Below, piece by piece: positions 1-13,200 of a stretch of DNA of 64,000 nucleotides (positions are counted from its first letter, which is position 1; each line of letters starts with the position of its first letter). The DNA comes from Nymphalis io. Taxonomy: Eukaryota; Arthropoda; Insecta; Lepidoptera; Nymphalidae. The translations under genes were made by a program, and so were the position numbers. The stretch lies in the NCBI RefSeq assembly GCF_905147045.1, contig NC_065904.1, forward strand, positions 2,666,001-2,730,000, in the 5' to 3' direction. Under the pieces are notes generated by a model. That model had not been told where the DNA came from and made no database searches. It worked only from the letters and a program-made list of their open reading frames with translations.

Positions 1-1107
1 TTTTGTAATTATTTCTTTTTACGCAAATTTTCTTAATACGCTTATGTACAACGCCAAATCATATTATTAATTTATTTTTGTTATCGTATGACATAAAAAA
101 CAAGGGTATTTTTTGTAATAAAAATGTTCTTACACCAAATTCCATTTGATGATGAAAAAATACAATCTAAAATTATTTTCCGTTCAAGAATATTACACAT
201 TAAAATGCCGACTATGTAAACCGTTTTAACTAATGAACCTCAGTTGCGTAGTTTTAAGCATTTTCTTCAAGGCCCGAGTCTTGAAGAGCCAATTAATAAG
301 CAATTCATTTCAAAACCACTCGCTGCTCATCCAAGAATTCTTCGTCAATGTGATCTTATCGGTAAACAGCTTGGAATTATTAAAATAATTACCAATTTAA
401 ACAAATTTATTATTTTATTTATATATGCAAGTAATAATGTGTTAAAATGTTGTTTGGTTGTTAAGTTAAAATCAACTATAATAAAGTTCTGCTTTGACGC
501 TCGCAACCTCGGTTCATGGCAGTAAATTTAATAAAAAAACTAATTTTTTGTAAAATTTGGAGTCTAGGAAATTTATTAAATTTTACGTATTTGGCAAATT
601 ATTTGTTAGTAGTAAGTTGGACGCGTGCTGATGTTTGAGATTATTTTGATGGAAGGAAAAACATTTGAATCCCGTACTATCGTATTTGTCAAAAGAATAA
701 CGGCATTTGTACCATCTAATTTATGAAATGCTAATTTAAGTAAAATTAATCATTTTGAATTTAATCTGAACGATCATTGGCCGGCGTCAGCCATTAATAA
801 ATTTGACGTCGCTCATCATTTTATATGCGCTGGATTTATGAAAACTATAAGTGAAAGATAAGGACAAAAATAAGAGAACATCGGTTATGTACCATGAAAA
901 CTAAATGTTTGTAGCACATATTTTCCAAATAAATTTGGTATATGTGGTAAGATTGCGATAAGGTAGATCCTTAATGATAATTTAACGTTGGTGTGGTTGA
1001 GATTAAGACGAATCAAATTATAAGACGCAAGTAAAATTACTATTAGCCTGAAATTAAGACATTACGACAATAATACAGAATTATTAATTTGTAATTTATG
1101 TTTTCAG
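1..1107. other. AT-rich upstream or intronic sequence of gene A
   Basis: This stretch is AT-rich and lies before the first supportable gene A exon, ending in a TTTTCAG acceptor at 1101-1107. It may be an intron of a longer gene or 5' flanking DNA. The only coding-like piece is the small open frame at 244-361, listed separately. No SINE or LINE was recognised here. Confidence 0.4.
244..361 (+). other. Exon-like open segment, unassigned
   Basis: The 118-nt segment is preceded by CCTCAG and followed by G|GTAAAC, so it has acceptor- and donor-like borders. It encodes about 39 residues including the stretch LEEPINKQF and then HPRILRQC. Read in that frame it ends in phase 1, whereas the next gene A exon needs phase 0, so it cannot join gene A directly in this frame. 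A second frame is also open and would fit phase 0. I do not recognise the peptide. It may be a chance ORF, a decayed element or an exon of another transcript. Confidence 0.2.
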
Positions 1108-1226
1108 AGTGGAGGGCGCCGCGAGAGCGAGGCGGGGGGTTGCGCGTGCGGCGCGCGTTCCGTCCCCCCTGCGCCCGCACCGCCCCATCCGCTCCGCGCC
1201 CTCGATGACATGCCGCCTGTTCTCAG
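1108..1226 (+). CDS. Gene A exon 1 (GC-rich; contains candidate ATG)
   Basis: This is a sharply GC-rich block in AT-rich surroundings, with a TTTTCAG acceptor before 1108 and a donor AG|GTTAAAC after 1226. Read in phase with exon 2 it is open throughout (39 codons plus 2 nt), rich in Gly, Arg, Ala and Pro. An in-frame ATG at 1210-1212 begins MPPVLRSNPLY across the junction. It has a purine at -3 and could be the true start, making the upstream part 5' UTR. The alternative is that the whole exon codes and the gene starts outside the window. The split codon AG|G gives Arg. Confidence 0.6.
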
Positions 1227-4200
1227 GTTAAACACCATTTGTTAAAATAGTTTTAAGATGTATTTTAAGATTGTATTTTTAATAAGAGATTGACACGTAC
1301 AAACGTCAATCTCTTATTTAACTCTGTTCATATATTTTTACCCGTTTTTGGTTTACTTCGTTTTCTTTTGACAATTTTTTATCTATTTTAATTCTAGTAC
1401 TTATTTTAATAAAGTGTTAAATGATGATATTTACTTGATGGTGGGACTTTGCGCACACTCCTCTGGGTAGGTGCTCACTTATCGGATATTCTACCGCGAA
1501 GAAGTAATACTTAGTATTGTTCTGTTCCGGTTTGAAGAGTGAGTAAGCTAGTGTAACTACAGGCACAAAGGACAACATCTTTATTCCCAAGGTTGGCAGC
1601 AGATTGGCGATGTCAGGAACGGTTAATATTTACAGCGCCAATGTCTATGGGCGGTGGTGACCACTTACCAAAAGGTGGCCTTTTTGCCAGGACACTTACC
1701 TATTATATCTAACAAAACGATCGATTTTAATATAATTACTTTGCACTTTAAATAAACTTCCTAGTTCTAGCCGAAGTAACGTAGTTTTGTAATATATTAT
1801 ATTGCCCGGAAGCGAAAATACGAATGAATAGAATCGCAATAACAAGAAACAGTACTCGGAATTCCGTGTATAGAAAAGACGTTCAGTAACCCAACGGCAT
1901 TTGACAGCATCAACTATTAAGCAATCGTCATGGTGCATTCTATGGAACCGCTTAGCTTCTTACTAAATATAAATACATAGTTATGTCATTTAGAAATTTT
2001 ATTCAGTTACGATATAACTTTAAAAGTTACGAAATATAGTGTGACATAAACATAACTTTTTGCCAATAGAAACTCTATCCTTTCTCTCCTTTAAAGTAAT
2101 AACAAATTAAATTAATGTAATAAAAATTAGAATAATGATTTTGTGCCGATATGTTCTTCAAATGTCAAAACTTAACACTGTTGTATATAATCAAACTCAA
2201 CATATTTTTATGCAAAATTATAATTTAAATTATAGGTCAGTTAAAATAATACTTTTCAAGAAAAAGGTCAAAATACAATTACAGATCTTTATCAAAATTT
2301 AAGTTAAAAAAAAAAATTAATCACATGCCTATACAATACTGCAAATTAAATAAACGAAAACCTATATAAAAGATCACTACAGAAAATTACTCAAATTCTC
2401 AGACGACAACTAGAAACCATTAAAGAGGTTACAGCTAAGCTATGCAGGAAACGACATATTAGGAAGCCATAATTTATTGTACGCTTAGTAAACAATATAC
2501 CACAAATCTCTGCGAAATCCTAAAGGAGAAAGGACCGCCGTTCAAACAATGGGCAGTTCTTCAACCACGATGTAGGAATTTACTGATTCATTTAGGATTT
2601 AAACAAATATAGTCATACAGATACCCCACGTCTATTGTCTTGTAATAAGAGTTAATTCTTCAAATCTTGTACGGCATAAGTTTGTCGATGTAGAAACCAG
2701 TTATGAGGTCAACGACTTGACAATGACTAGCGATTTCGCATGCATCGTGCGTATCTAGATTTAATACATGACAGTAATGATTGCACTTTTTTACAACGCA
2801 TCTTGCCAATAATGTACATCGCGATCTTATTTCATAGATCTATATTGAATAGTACACTGAGCAACGCGGCCTCCGTCTGCGTTGGACAGGTGTTTGCAAA
2901 ATGAAATTATGTATGCTCGACATGCAAAAGATAATACGATAAGGCGTTGTTTGTTGTGGGCGTTGTATTGTGTCTAGTTGTTTACTTTACATTAAGTATC
3001 GATTTAATTCAAAATGTTTATTGTAGTAATATCGAATATAATATTGTCTAAATTTATAAAATACATTTTCGGTCTTTCTGGTAGTTTATGCCTTTAGTAA
3101 CTAATAATAATTTGATTTTAGTAAAAATTATTGAGACAACTAATTGAGTATAAAATAAATGTCTTTTAATTCATAGTTAATAAGTTATATCAAAACATCA
3201 AACAAAATTACTTTATAATTTACTGATGGTAGAGCTTTTGCAAGCTCGTCTGGGTAGGTACCACCCACTCATCAGATATTCTACCGCAAAACAGAAGTAC
3301 TTGGTATTGTTGTGTTCCGGTTTGAAAGGTGAGTGAGCCAGTGTAATTACAGACACAAGGGACATAACGTGTTAGTTCCCAAGGTTGGTGGCGCATTTTT
3401 GATGTAAGCGATGGTTAACATTTCTTACAATGCCAATGTCTATGTGCGTTGGTGACCACTTACCATCAGGTGATCCTTATGCTCGTCCGCCTTCCTATTC
3501 TATTAAAAAAAAAAACTTTTTGATAATAATTATTAATAAATTATTTTGCTATCTGCCCTACACTAATAATATAAATTATGTCTGTCTGTCTGGCTGCACG
3601 TCTGTTGCTTTCACAGCTAAGCTAAGCTAATTTTGATGAAATATAGTAGCATGAATCAAGCATGAACCTCAAGAAAGGACTATGCTACTTTTTATACATA
3701 AAACCTGTACTTCCCCCCTATAAAATATAATACCAAAATACTTTTAAAATCCTACAAGGTCTAAATCTACTTTAACGAAGTATATTTGTGTTGATTTCTT
3801 TGATTGGTTGAAATATAACCTTTATATATTTTATATTAGTAAATTATTTTTTAGAAAAAATATCTTATAACTTGGTTCCTTTTAGGTCGAATCCGCTATA
3901 CACGGAGGAAGAAGAGCAAGAAGTAGTGATCATCGTTGATGATGACGTGGCGGAGGGCGAGTCGGCAGACGCACCTCGTATGCCTCGGAGAGCACCCTCC
4001 ACTTCTTCAGGTAAAGAAACAAAACATAACAGAGTTTTTTTACTTATTCAATATCGTTGACGCTAACAGGATTTGTATGAAATTCCGATGATTGTGACTA
4101 AACGGCTCTGTTTTTATTCTTGCTTATAGGTACTCTAAAGAAAAAACTTTAGCGTAAAACGTCACACAGAAACCTTGTTTATATTGATGAACGATTTCGG

Positions 4201-7200
4201 CCAAGGTGGCTTTTCTAAAGGAAGACCACCTACGCAGGAAATATTATATATGCAAATACAAGTGCACTGTATATTCCTTCATTTTCGTATTCATGCGACC
4301 TTATATCCGACACGACTGGAAAGAGTTGCAGCTCTGCACCAAAGGCTTCACGAGCGTTTCGAGGCACGGGAATATACTTTCAAATTCCAGACTCAGGGAT
4401 ACCTCTGAGAATTTTTATAATAATATATTTTTAATGGGCCGACCCAGGGAACTTCTGCACTGGACTTTGGGATCTGCGGCCTTATAAGCTAGCCCCTAGT
4501 TAAACAAGGCATTCGACATATAGAACTGTTGCAGTAAATTATGACCTTGAAATTATATTCTTATGTACCGAAAAAGGTTTTATTAAATAGTCAGCCTCTT
4601 TAGACCAGCATATAAATCAATGCTTAAATGAACTTCGAAATCGAATAAATACATTTTAATTTAGTTATGTTATATAGGTTTTGTTGTTTTTTTTTTTAAT
4701 CTGTCACCGATATCAGTTTTAATTGATAAATTAATGGATTTAAATCGAATGAATTAAACTTTGGAAGATGAATTCGTGATTCGTGAATCACGTTTCAATT
4801 TAACTAAGACAATAGAAATACGATCAATTAATCTTTTTTTCTTTTCAATATTTCAACGATTGATTTATGAATACATCACTACGTTATATAGCAGAACTAT
4901 CACAGTGATAGTCCTTCGAAAATTGATCGAGAGTAAAAGCATCCGTTTCAAGGTGTCCGCGTGCTGGTTGCGCGGTGGCGACCGCAACCTGGCCTTGATT
5001 ACTCAATTACGAGACTAGTCCAGATGCTTTGTAATGGCGTATTTATAATTATCATTTTTTGATGTCTTAATTAAATACAACGTTACGTATTTATATAATA
5101 GCAGTAATATCAATCGTATTGAAATAATCACTAATATTTTCTCCAGTTAAAAGCTTGCACTAGGAATAAGTAAGCCATTACCACAAGTTATCAGGGGACC
5201 TATTAGCAAATTGTCACTGTATACCAATCGACTCGCACGTTAAACGTTTTACTCTGTTAGTAACACAACGATACAATTGCAGTTCGGTCGAACTTGGATC
5301 ATAATAGAATCGAGAACGTATTGTAACCGATATAAATTAGTAGAATTACAGAATCTGACGTGTAGTTTTCATATCACTATCATACCCGTAAACCGTTGCA
5401 TTATTGACGCTCAAACGAAGATAATAGCCACAAGTATTTTCTCGTACATTCATTGCACTAGTACTCTATGCGTACTCGAACAGTAATGTTAAACAGCGAA
5501 GAGAAATGCGCCTTGATTAATATATGTATTGAACTCACAAATGCATATCAAACAATAATATATGTATAGTTTAAACTAAAATTATAGGATCTTAATAATA
5601 TTACGCCTATCGCCGTTTCTGATTTTGATCATGTTTTATACGAAGTAGATTAATTATGCAATTAGTTGTTAATATTCTCAGTTGGTAATTACGTAATAAG
5701 TATGACATACTCGTAAATGCCTTGCTACTGGCTAGCTTAAAAGACAACAGTTTTTGAGACCCTGGGTTTGAGCTCTTGGATGGGCCAATAAAAGTTATTA
5801 AATTTTTCTCGCAAAATGTTCAAACCAGCAGCCCGTTTGGTAGCTGGCAGTATTTACATTCCCGTGATGAGCCGAGATAGTCAAGAGGCAAGACCACATG
5901 ATACAAACCATCTCCACAACAGCAGAGATGGTTATAGCCCAGCTGTGGGACGTTTACAGGCTACTTTTTTTACACTTCCATGCCTCGGAAAGTATGTAAA
6001 TCCGTCCATCGACTTATCAAAGTTAGGGAATAGGGAGTGCACTTGTTTGTTTGCTTTTGCACTATAATACTTATTAGGCTTGTTTTCCTCGAGAATGGCC
6101 GCTGGTGCCGAGACAGGTTAGGAAAACATCATAATCATGGGTGATATGAGTAAAATAAACACCTCGGGCTTAACGGGCGCTATCGGAATAACATGAACAC
6201 AAAAATTTAATATATAGAATTATGCGAGTAGGTTTTAAAGGTTTCTAGTTTTCAGGTTAAAAAACTTTATTACTCATGAAGAACCTTACAGTTCACTTAT
6301 ACAATGAGCAATACCTTTTAAATAATATACATAGTTAGTTCCAGTGGTAAAATCTGTCGCAGTACAAGTACATGCCTACAATGAATGAATGTTTTCGTAG
6401 ACTTGTTGTAAATTTGCTTGGACTCGTACCAGGGTACGGCAGTGGAGGCGGTAGTCACGGTCGGGTGTCACCCAACTTACCAAAGAACGAGCAGTTCGAG
6501 CCAGAGCCTGTGAGACGGCTCTCCGTTTCGGACAAGAACGAAGGATCTCAAAGCACATCGGACTCCGACGGCAGTCCAACGTGCACCATGTCGAGGAGTT
6601 TGAAGGAGGATATCAGGGCGTGTTTGGGAGGATGCAGGTAAATTGTCTTAAATACGTATAAAAATACTTACTAAATTAGTATTATGATTTCTGTATAGTA
6701 AATAAAATCTATGTATTATATATTCAAGACACTTGGTGGTAGGGCCTTGTGCAAGCCCGCCTGGGCAGGTACCACCCATTCATCACATACTAAGTATTGT
6801 TATGTTCCAGTTTGAAGGATCGAGAGCGAGTGTAACTACAGGCACAAGGGACATAATATCTTAATTCCCATGGTTGGTTTATTAGTATATGAGGTGTGGT
6901 TAATGTTTACAGCGCCAATCTTCCTCTTTTCTTACACATAGTAAGTAAAGAAGAAGTAAGTGGTACATTTGTCTGTGTGCCTACCTATTTTAAATAAAAA
7001 AATATTTCTATAGTTAAATTATTTAAACCAACCAAAGAATAAGCTTGAAATCATTTATCGTGTTGTGAATTTATATCCTTATATTTATATAACTAATACA
7101 TGTGTCATTGTACATCGATATTTTTTTCTCTGTCTCGCAATTCAAATTCCACGTACATAATACTCTCATAGCCATAAATATATATGAATTGCTATATTTA

Positions 7201-10200
7201 CTGTTTTTTTTGTACTATATTTTTGTCTATGCGTAGTAAATGATACATGATCTTCCGTGCTTAAGACAAATTCTCCTCTTTAGTAGGGACTACACAGAAA
7301 ATCCCCCCGTTAGATGGGAGAAGGATGTCGGCCATGTGGTAGAAGCTGCAATTCGCGGCGCTGGTGGTATAAGCGCTGCGCGAGCTCGTCTTCACGCAGC
7401 ATTGCTCGCATTGCACGATCCACCGACAAACCGCGGACCAAGTTTACCGTATTGTGGACCTGGAGTCCGACCTGGAGATGTCACCATGATGCCCAAGAAT
7501 CAGATGTCTTTGCTGGTAAGTAATTTTTTATCTTTCACGAGTTATTGCAATTGGTGCGATTATTAGAAAAATATTTTTTTTTAAATAACCTCTACGTTTT
7601 TTACATTTTCACATTTGGATTTTAGATGAGTGTGCGTTTTTAGAAGGTCGATATCGTATATATTTTAATGGCAATCAATGATGTATAAAATTATATTGTT
7701 ACACAATTGTGTGGTATCATCATTAAATTAATTTAACCACGTTTTATATAATAAAACAGTCGTTCATTGCTCAATAAATTGGAAGACCAATATTTAAGTT
7801 TATAGTGGGGAGCCAAACTCAAATACGAGTATTACTAACTATGTGGTACGCAACAAACTGAATTCGGAAACTTAACTTGTTCATTTGGATAAGATCCAAT
7901 TGGACACGTCATGGTAACCAAGTAAGTAATCGTACTTATTTTTTTTCTTTTGTTCTTAGAAGCGCCATGATCGTCCGCTAATTGTAAGCTATGTAGTCAC
8001 CCTTAAATGTAATATGGCGCTCTATAGAGGACAAAAAGACCTGTTTTTTTTGGGTTTGAAAGAGCTTAAAAGCACTTTTAAAAAGAATATATCCATTAAC
8101 ATAATAACATCACATATGCATTAATTCTAACGAATTACAAACAATGGAAATTCGTTTCGAGTTAATGCAAACATTTATATTCAATCATTATAATTAATAC
8201 AATCATGTTGCTGATATTCGCTTAGACTGAAAACGTGATAAATATTAGTTTTTTATTTTTTTTATATATATGTCCTTGGGTCCTCGAACAAAACCAAATT
8301 CTAATAATATGCCAAACACTTTCTCTTTTCTAAGCCTATCAAGTAAAGTTAAAAAGTGATAACAAAAGTGAATAAAACTTATTAGATTTTGTCATTCTAA
8401 TTTCTACAATTACAAATTGTAACAATATTTAAACCCTAAAATATTTAAAATAAATAAATAGGTAAAGGTCGGTAAAAAAATTGTTTCAAGTCCACATTTG
8501 AGCAGTTTGTAAAACCTTCTCCCAAACAGGAACGAAGGCCTTAGCCCAGCAGTGGGATATTTACAGGCGATTACTTTTCTTTGTGACCTGCTTCACTCTC
8601 CGTCAAAATCACGTCGATCCGTTTTTCCGTTATTGCGTAAAAAGACAAACAAACACTTTCTCATTGATATTATTAAGTAGAGATTAATAATTATAAACAC
8701 ATTAATCTTGTAGTCTGTTGCCTCATTTAAACTTACAAAATAGCAAATTATTTACCGCTTAACAATATTCATTTCTTCGGAAACCAGTAATTACGATGTT
8801 AATTACTTTAAAAGTCTATTCAATTTAAATTTAAAATATCTTAAAGAATATTCACACAAAATGGCGTATATAAGTTATGGAAACATTTAATAGCGTCATT
8901 TACATACTGTGAAAAAAATTAGTCATTTATTAAAACACACGACTGATTTTTGTTTTTTTATTTTCCATATCTTAAATAAATATGCGGTCGTGTAAATGGG
9001 ACATCTGATGGTAAGCGGTCACCACTGCCCAATATATATGTCGTTGTAATCAATGTGAAACCACATTTGGGAACTAAGATATTATGTCTATTGTAGTTAC
9101 ACTGGCTCACCCTTCAAATCGAAACACAACAACACTGAGTATTGCTGTTTAATGGTAGAATATCTGATTAGTGGGTGGTGGCAATCTACCCAGACGGGCT
9201 TTAACAAAGCCTTCCGCCCCACCATCAAGTATATATAGTATATATATTTACAATAATTGTTGCAATTAATATTTATTCAGACTATTAGGTATGCTTGTCG
9301 TTATCTAAATGTATATTGCATCGTTTGTCGAAACGTAAAAACGTATGTACTATGAGTTGTATGTGTGTGAATGTGTGTCAGTGTGTTTGGGAGATTTTAT
9401 GTTTTTTTTTATTATTATTGAAAATGTTACATGATGATAAAATGTAAGTGCCATAGCTCCTGAGTGCAATTTTCTCACTCTATTTACTATAGAGAACACC
9501 ATAAACAATTACCATACAGTATAACAGTTGCGTAATTTCTAAGTCACGATGTAATCTAAACTTCGTTAGAGCTGCAGGAAACAATGATTCTAATCTTTGT
9601 TTCTTATAATTTGCATTAGGATTCAAGAATGAATCTTTTGTTTCTTTTAAATTAAACGTAATTATGTACTATGTAAATTTTTAAAAATAAATCTAGGCTG
9701 TTTTGTCTTTTGATTGGTGTAAGTGTTATAAGATTTATAGAGGACGTGTTTTGCTACCGTAACCGTAACAACCTATGAATGTCCCATAGGGCTAAAGGCT
9801 TTCCCTTTATTGAGGAGAAGGTTTGGAGCTTATTTCACCACGCTGCTCCAGTGCGGGTTGGTAGAATAAACATGTGGCAGAATTTCAGTGAAATTAGACA
9901 CATGCAGGTTTCCTCACGATGTTTTCCTTCACCGTAAAGCACGAGATGAATTATAATCACAAATTAAGTACATGAAAATTCAGTGGTGCTTGCCCGGGTT
10001 TGAACCCACGATCATCGGTTAAGATTCACGCGTTCTTACCACTGGGCCAACTCGGCTATAACAATAAAAGTAATCCTTACTAATATAATAAATGCGAAAG
10101 TGAGTTTATTTGTTTGTCTGTGTGTGACGCTTCATTACATCTTAACTACTTAACCGATCATTATGATGTTTTGTACGTTATCAGGTGTACAGAAAAGGGT

Positions 10201-13200
10201 ACCAAATACCTCCTTCCTCTAAACTAGTAATTCAAGATAAAATGTATTCACAGCTTAACAGCATATGGGACGCTTAGCGATGTCACAGGTTTGCTTCTAA
10301 ACCCCTCTCATAGCAAAAGCATGTGTCTAATTTCACTAAAATTCTCATATGTGTATTCCATTAATCCGCATTTGAACAGCGTGGCGGAATAAGCTCTAAA
10401 ACCTTCTCCTCAAAAAAGAAGAGGAGGCCTGGGCTAAGCCCAGAAGTGGGAAATACACAGGCTGTTACGACGATGTGACATTTATTGTACAATTAAGATA
10501 TGTGTATTATGATTAGCTGCTGACTTGCTGGCTCTTCATTTAAAACCTCATTCTGAACCGGTAAACGTTAAAAAAAACCATCTTGAAAGAGAATTGTACT
10601 TACATAAAAAGTTTTTTTTTTTAATTTCAATGACTGTGAACTCTACAGAACCCTAAATCGAACACATAAAATGACACCGAGAATACATAAAAGCCAAAGT
10701 GCTCAAGATATTCTTCAATCTAGATACCTGTCTCGTTCTTAGCGATTACGCGTCGCGAATAAACACTTAAGGTCAATCAATCGAAGACAACGTTTTGCTT
10801 TTAAAAAATATATTCGTCTGTAATGTGTTTGTAAGGTTTTGTAATAGGATTTAATGTTGCTTGATTTCTCTATATTATGAATTATAGCTTCTAAAAAAAG
10901 ATTTAATTTAATTTACTATATACATAAATATTGCGATTACTTTATTCAATTACTTGGCTCTAGGAGGTGTCAAAATTAAACTTTCTCCTCAAAAAGAGGG
11001 AGGCGATAGCTCAACATTGGGGTTTTTACAGTCTCTAAGAAAGCGTTTGTAAATTGTTATATTATAATATTAATCAAATCGAGCCGGTTGGCGTGGTTGG
11101 TAGAACACTTGCCTTTCACGCCGAAGGTTGTGGGTTCGATTCCCACCCAGGACAGACATTTGTGTGCATGAATATGTCTGTTTGTCCTGAGTCTGGGTGT
11201 AATTATCTATATAAGTATGTATTTACAAAAAGAAAAGTAGTATATGTAGTATATCAGTTGTCTGGTTTCCATAGCACAAGCTTTGTACAAGCTTAATTTG
11301 GGATCAGATGGCCGTGTGTGAAAAATGACAAGAAAAAAAAAAAAAAAATTCTACAATCGTTCTTGTAGTTCTAAAAAACTCTATAGTTTTACTTTTTATA
11401 CGGACTCTACATTAAGTCATTCACTCATCATTACTATTAAGTTTCAACCAATTATCCATTTATATTGTTTAATTCCACGCTTTTTATCCAAAGTAAACAT
11501 AAATGGCTTTACATTGTCAGAGTATAAAAGTATATAAATCAAAATATACTTAGACTTCGCTGTTTTGTTAAAATATAAAGAAGAAATTCAATATAAATAT
11601 ACCGATGCATGTATGGGTGATGTTATATACTTCTGGGGAGATTTACTATGTAAAACATTAATGACATTGTCGATATCATCCTGATCAATTTCTGGATCGG
11701 CGGCCATTCTCAACGTTAACTAGCTGCGGAGGAGATAATGTACTCTAACACTCCTAGTCTGATGGGACTGTATGGCGACACGACTGGAGTTAGCCTTCTG
11801 ATCTACTTTCAGGCGGCTACTTTTAATAAATTATTGAAAAAAAACCCCATACCATTTATTAGCTTGACTTTGAAATATTAAGTCATCATTCAGAGGTACA
11901 GATAGTTGTTACTATTATACTTAATACGTTTATTAATTAACTTTATAATTTTAAAGTAAAACTTTTAATAGCAACTTGCATAAGCTTTTTTTTTTAATTT
12001 TATGTCATAGGTAGGTTAGAGGGGCAAATGGGTTACCTGGTCACCACTGCCCATGGATATTGGCGATGTAAAAAATATTAACCATTCCTAACATTGCCAA
12101 TGCGCCCCCAACCTTGGGAACTAAGTTGTTATGTCCCTTGTGCCTGTAATTACACCCATTCACCCTTTAATCCGGAGCGCATCAATACTAAGCATTGCTT
12201 TTTAGAGGTAGAATATATGATAAGTGGGTGGTACCTACATAGACGGGCTTGCACAAAGATCTACACCTAGTAGAGTCTGGTCTAGTTTTGGTATATATAT
12301 ATGGTTAGTTTTCCAATAAAATAATGCTTTTGAAGCAGACTAATGAAAAACAGCAAACAGTGCTCATAAAATTATTTGTAAAGTAAAATATTCGAAACTA
12401 CAGTTTACATTGCAATTAATTTCAATTCCTAATAAAGCATCGTGACCTTTGATTCCGCAAATTATGTTTGCATTTCCAAATATCGTCATCATAAATGTCA
12501 TGTTTCTTGTTAAGTGGAGTGTATCAGTCAGTTCGAGTACACTTTTAATTATTTTTTTTATAGATATTTTAGTAAAAAACCTGTTCTATATTGAATATGT
12601 TTTTTACTGGCTTGTCAATATTCAAGCAAAGCTCAGGATGAATTCAATGTCAAATGAACAGATAGATACATACTCTTATTTGTACACTACACACATAAAA
12701 TACATACATTTACTGGTGGTAGGGCTTTGTGCAAGCCCGTCTGGGTAGGTACCACCCACTCATCAGATATTCTACCGCAAAACAGCAGTACTTGATATTG
12801 TTGTGTTCCGGCTTGAAGGGTGAGTGAGCCAGTGTAATTACAGGCATAAAGGACATAAAATCTTAGTTCCCAAGGTTGGTGGCGCATTGGCTATAAGCGA
12901 TGGTTGACATATCTTACAATGCCAATGTCTAAGGGCGTTTGGTGACCACTTACCATCAGGTGGTCCATATGCTCGTCCACCTTCCTATTCTATATATAAA
13001 AAAAAACATAAGTACACACGTTTGTGTAATAAGGCGGCCTTTTCGTTTAATAGCCATTTCGTTCAAACAATCTTAGGGTTGAATTTTTTAGGCGGGTGCA
13101 AAAATAAATATGATTACACATACACAAAAATAATAATGTGCAATTACACATAACACACACAGAAACACATGTATTTGAGAATATATTCATACACATAAAT

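Noticed and set aside
6376..6579. Minus-strand ORF opposite gene A exon 3
   Set aside because: It is a shadow of the plus-strand exon, whose splice sites and phases fit the neighbouring exons.
11081..11155. tRNA gene
   Set aside because: The A and B boxes are real, but the sequence is the head of SINE-C, repeated at 41537 and 51066 with the same non-tRNA body. No proper cloverleaf gene end is seen.
12687..12887. Minus-strand ORF 'MRHQPWELRFYV...'
   Set aside because: It is SINE-A read backward. The same peptide appears at 63691 and as an extension of the LINE ORF at 60200, in each case over a SINE-A copy.
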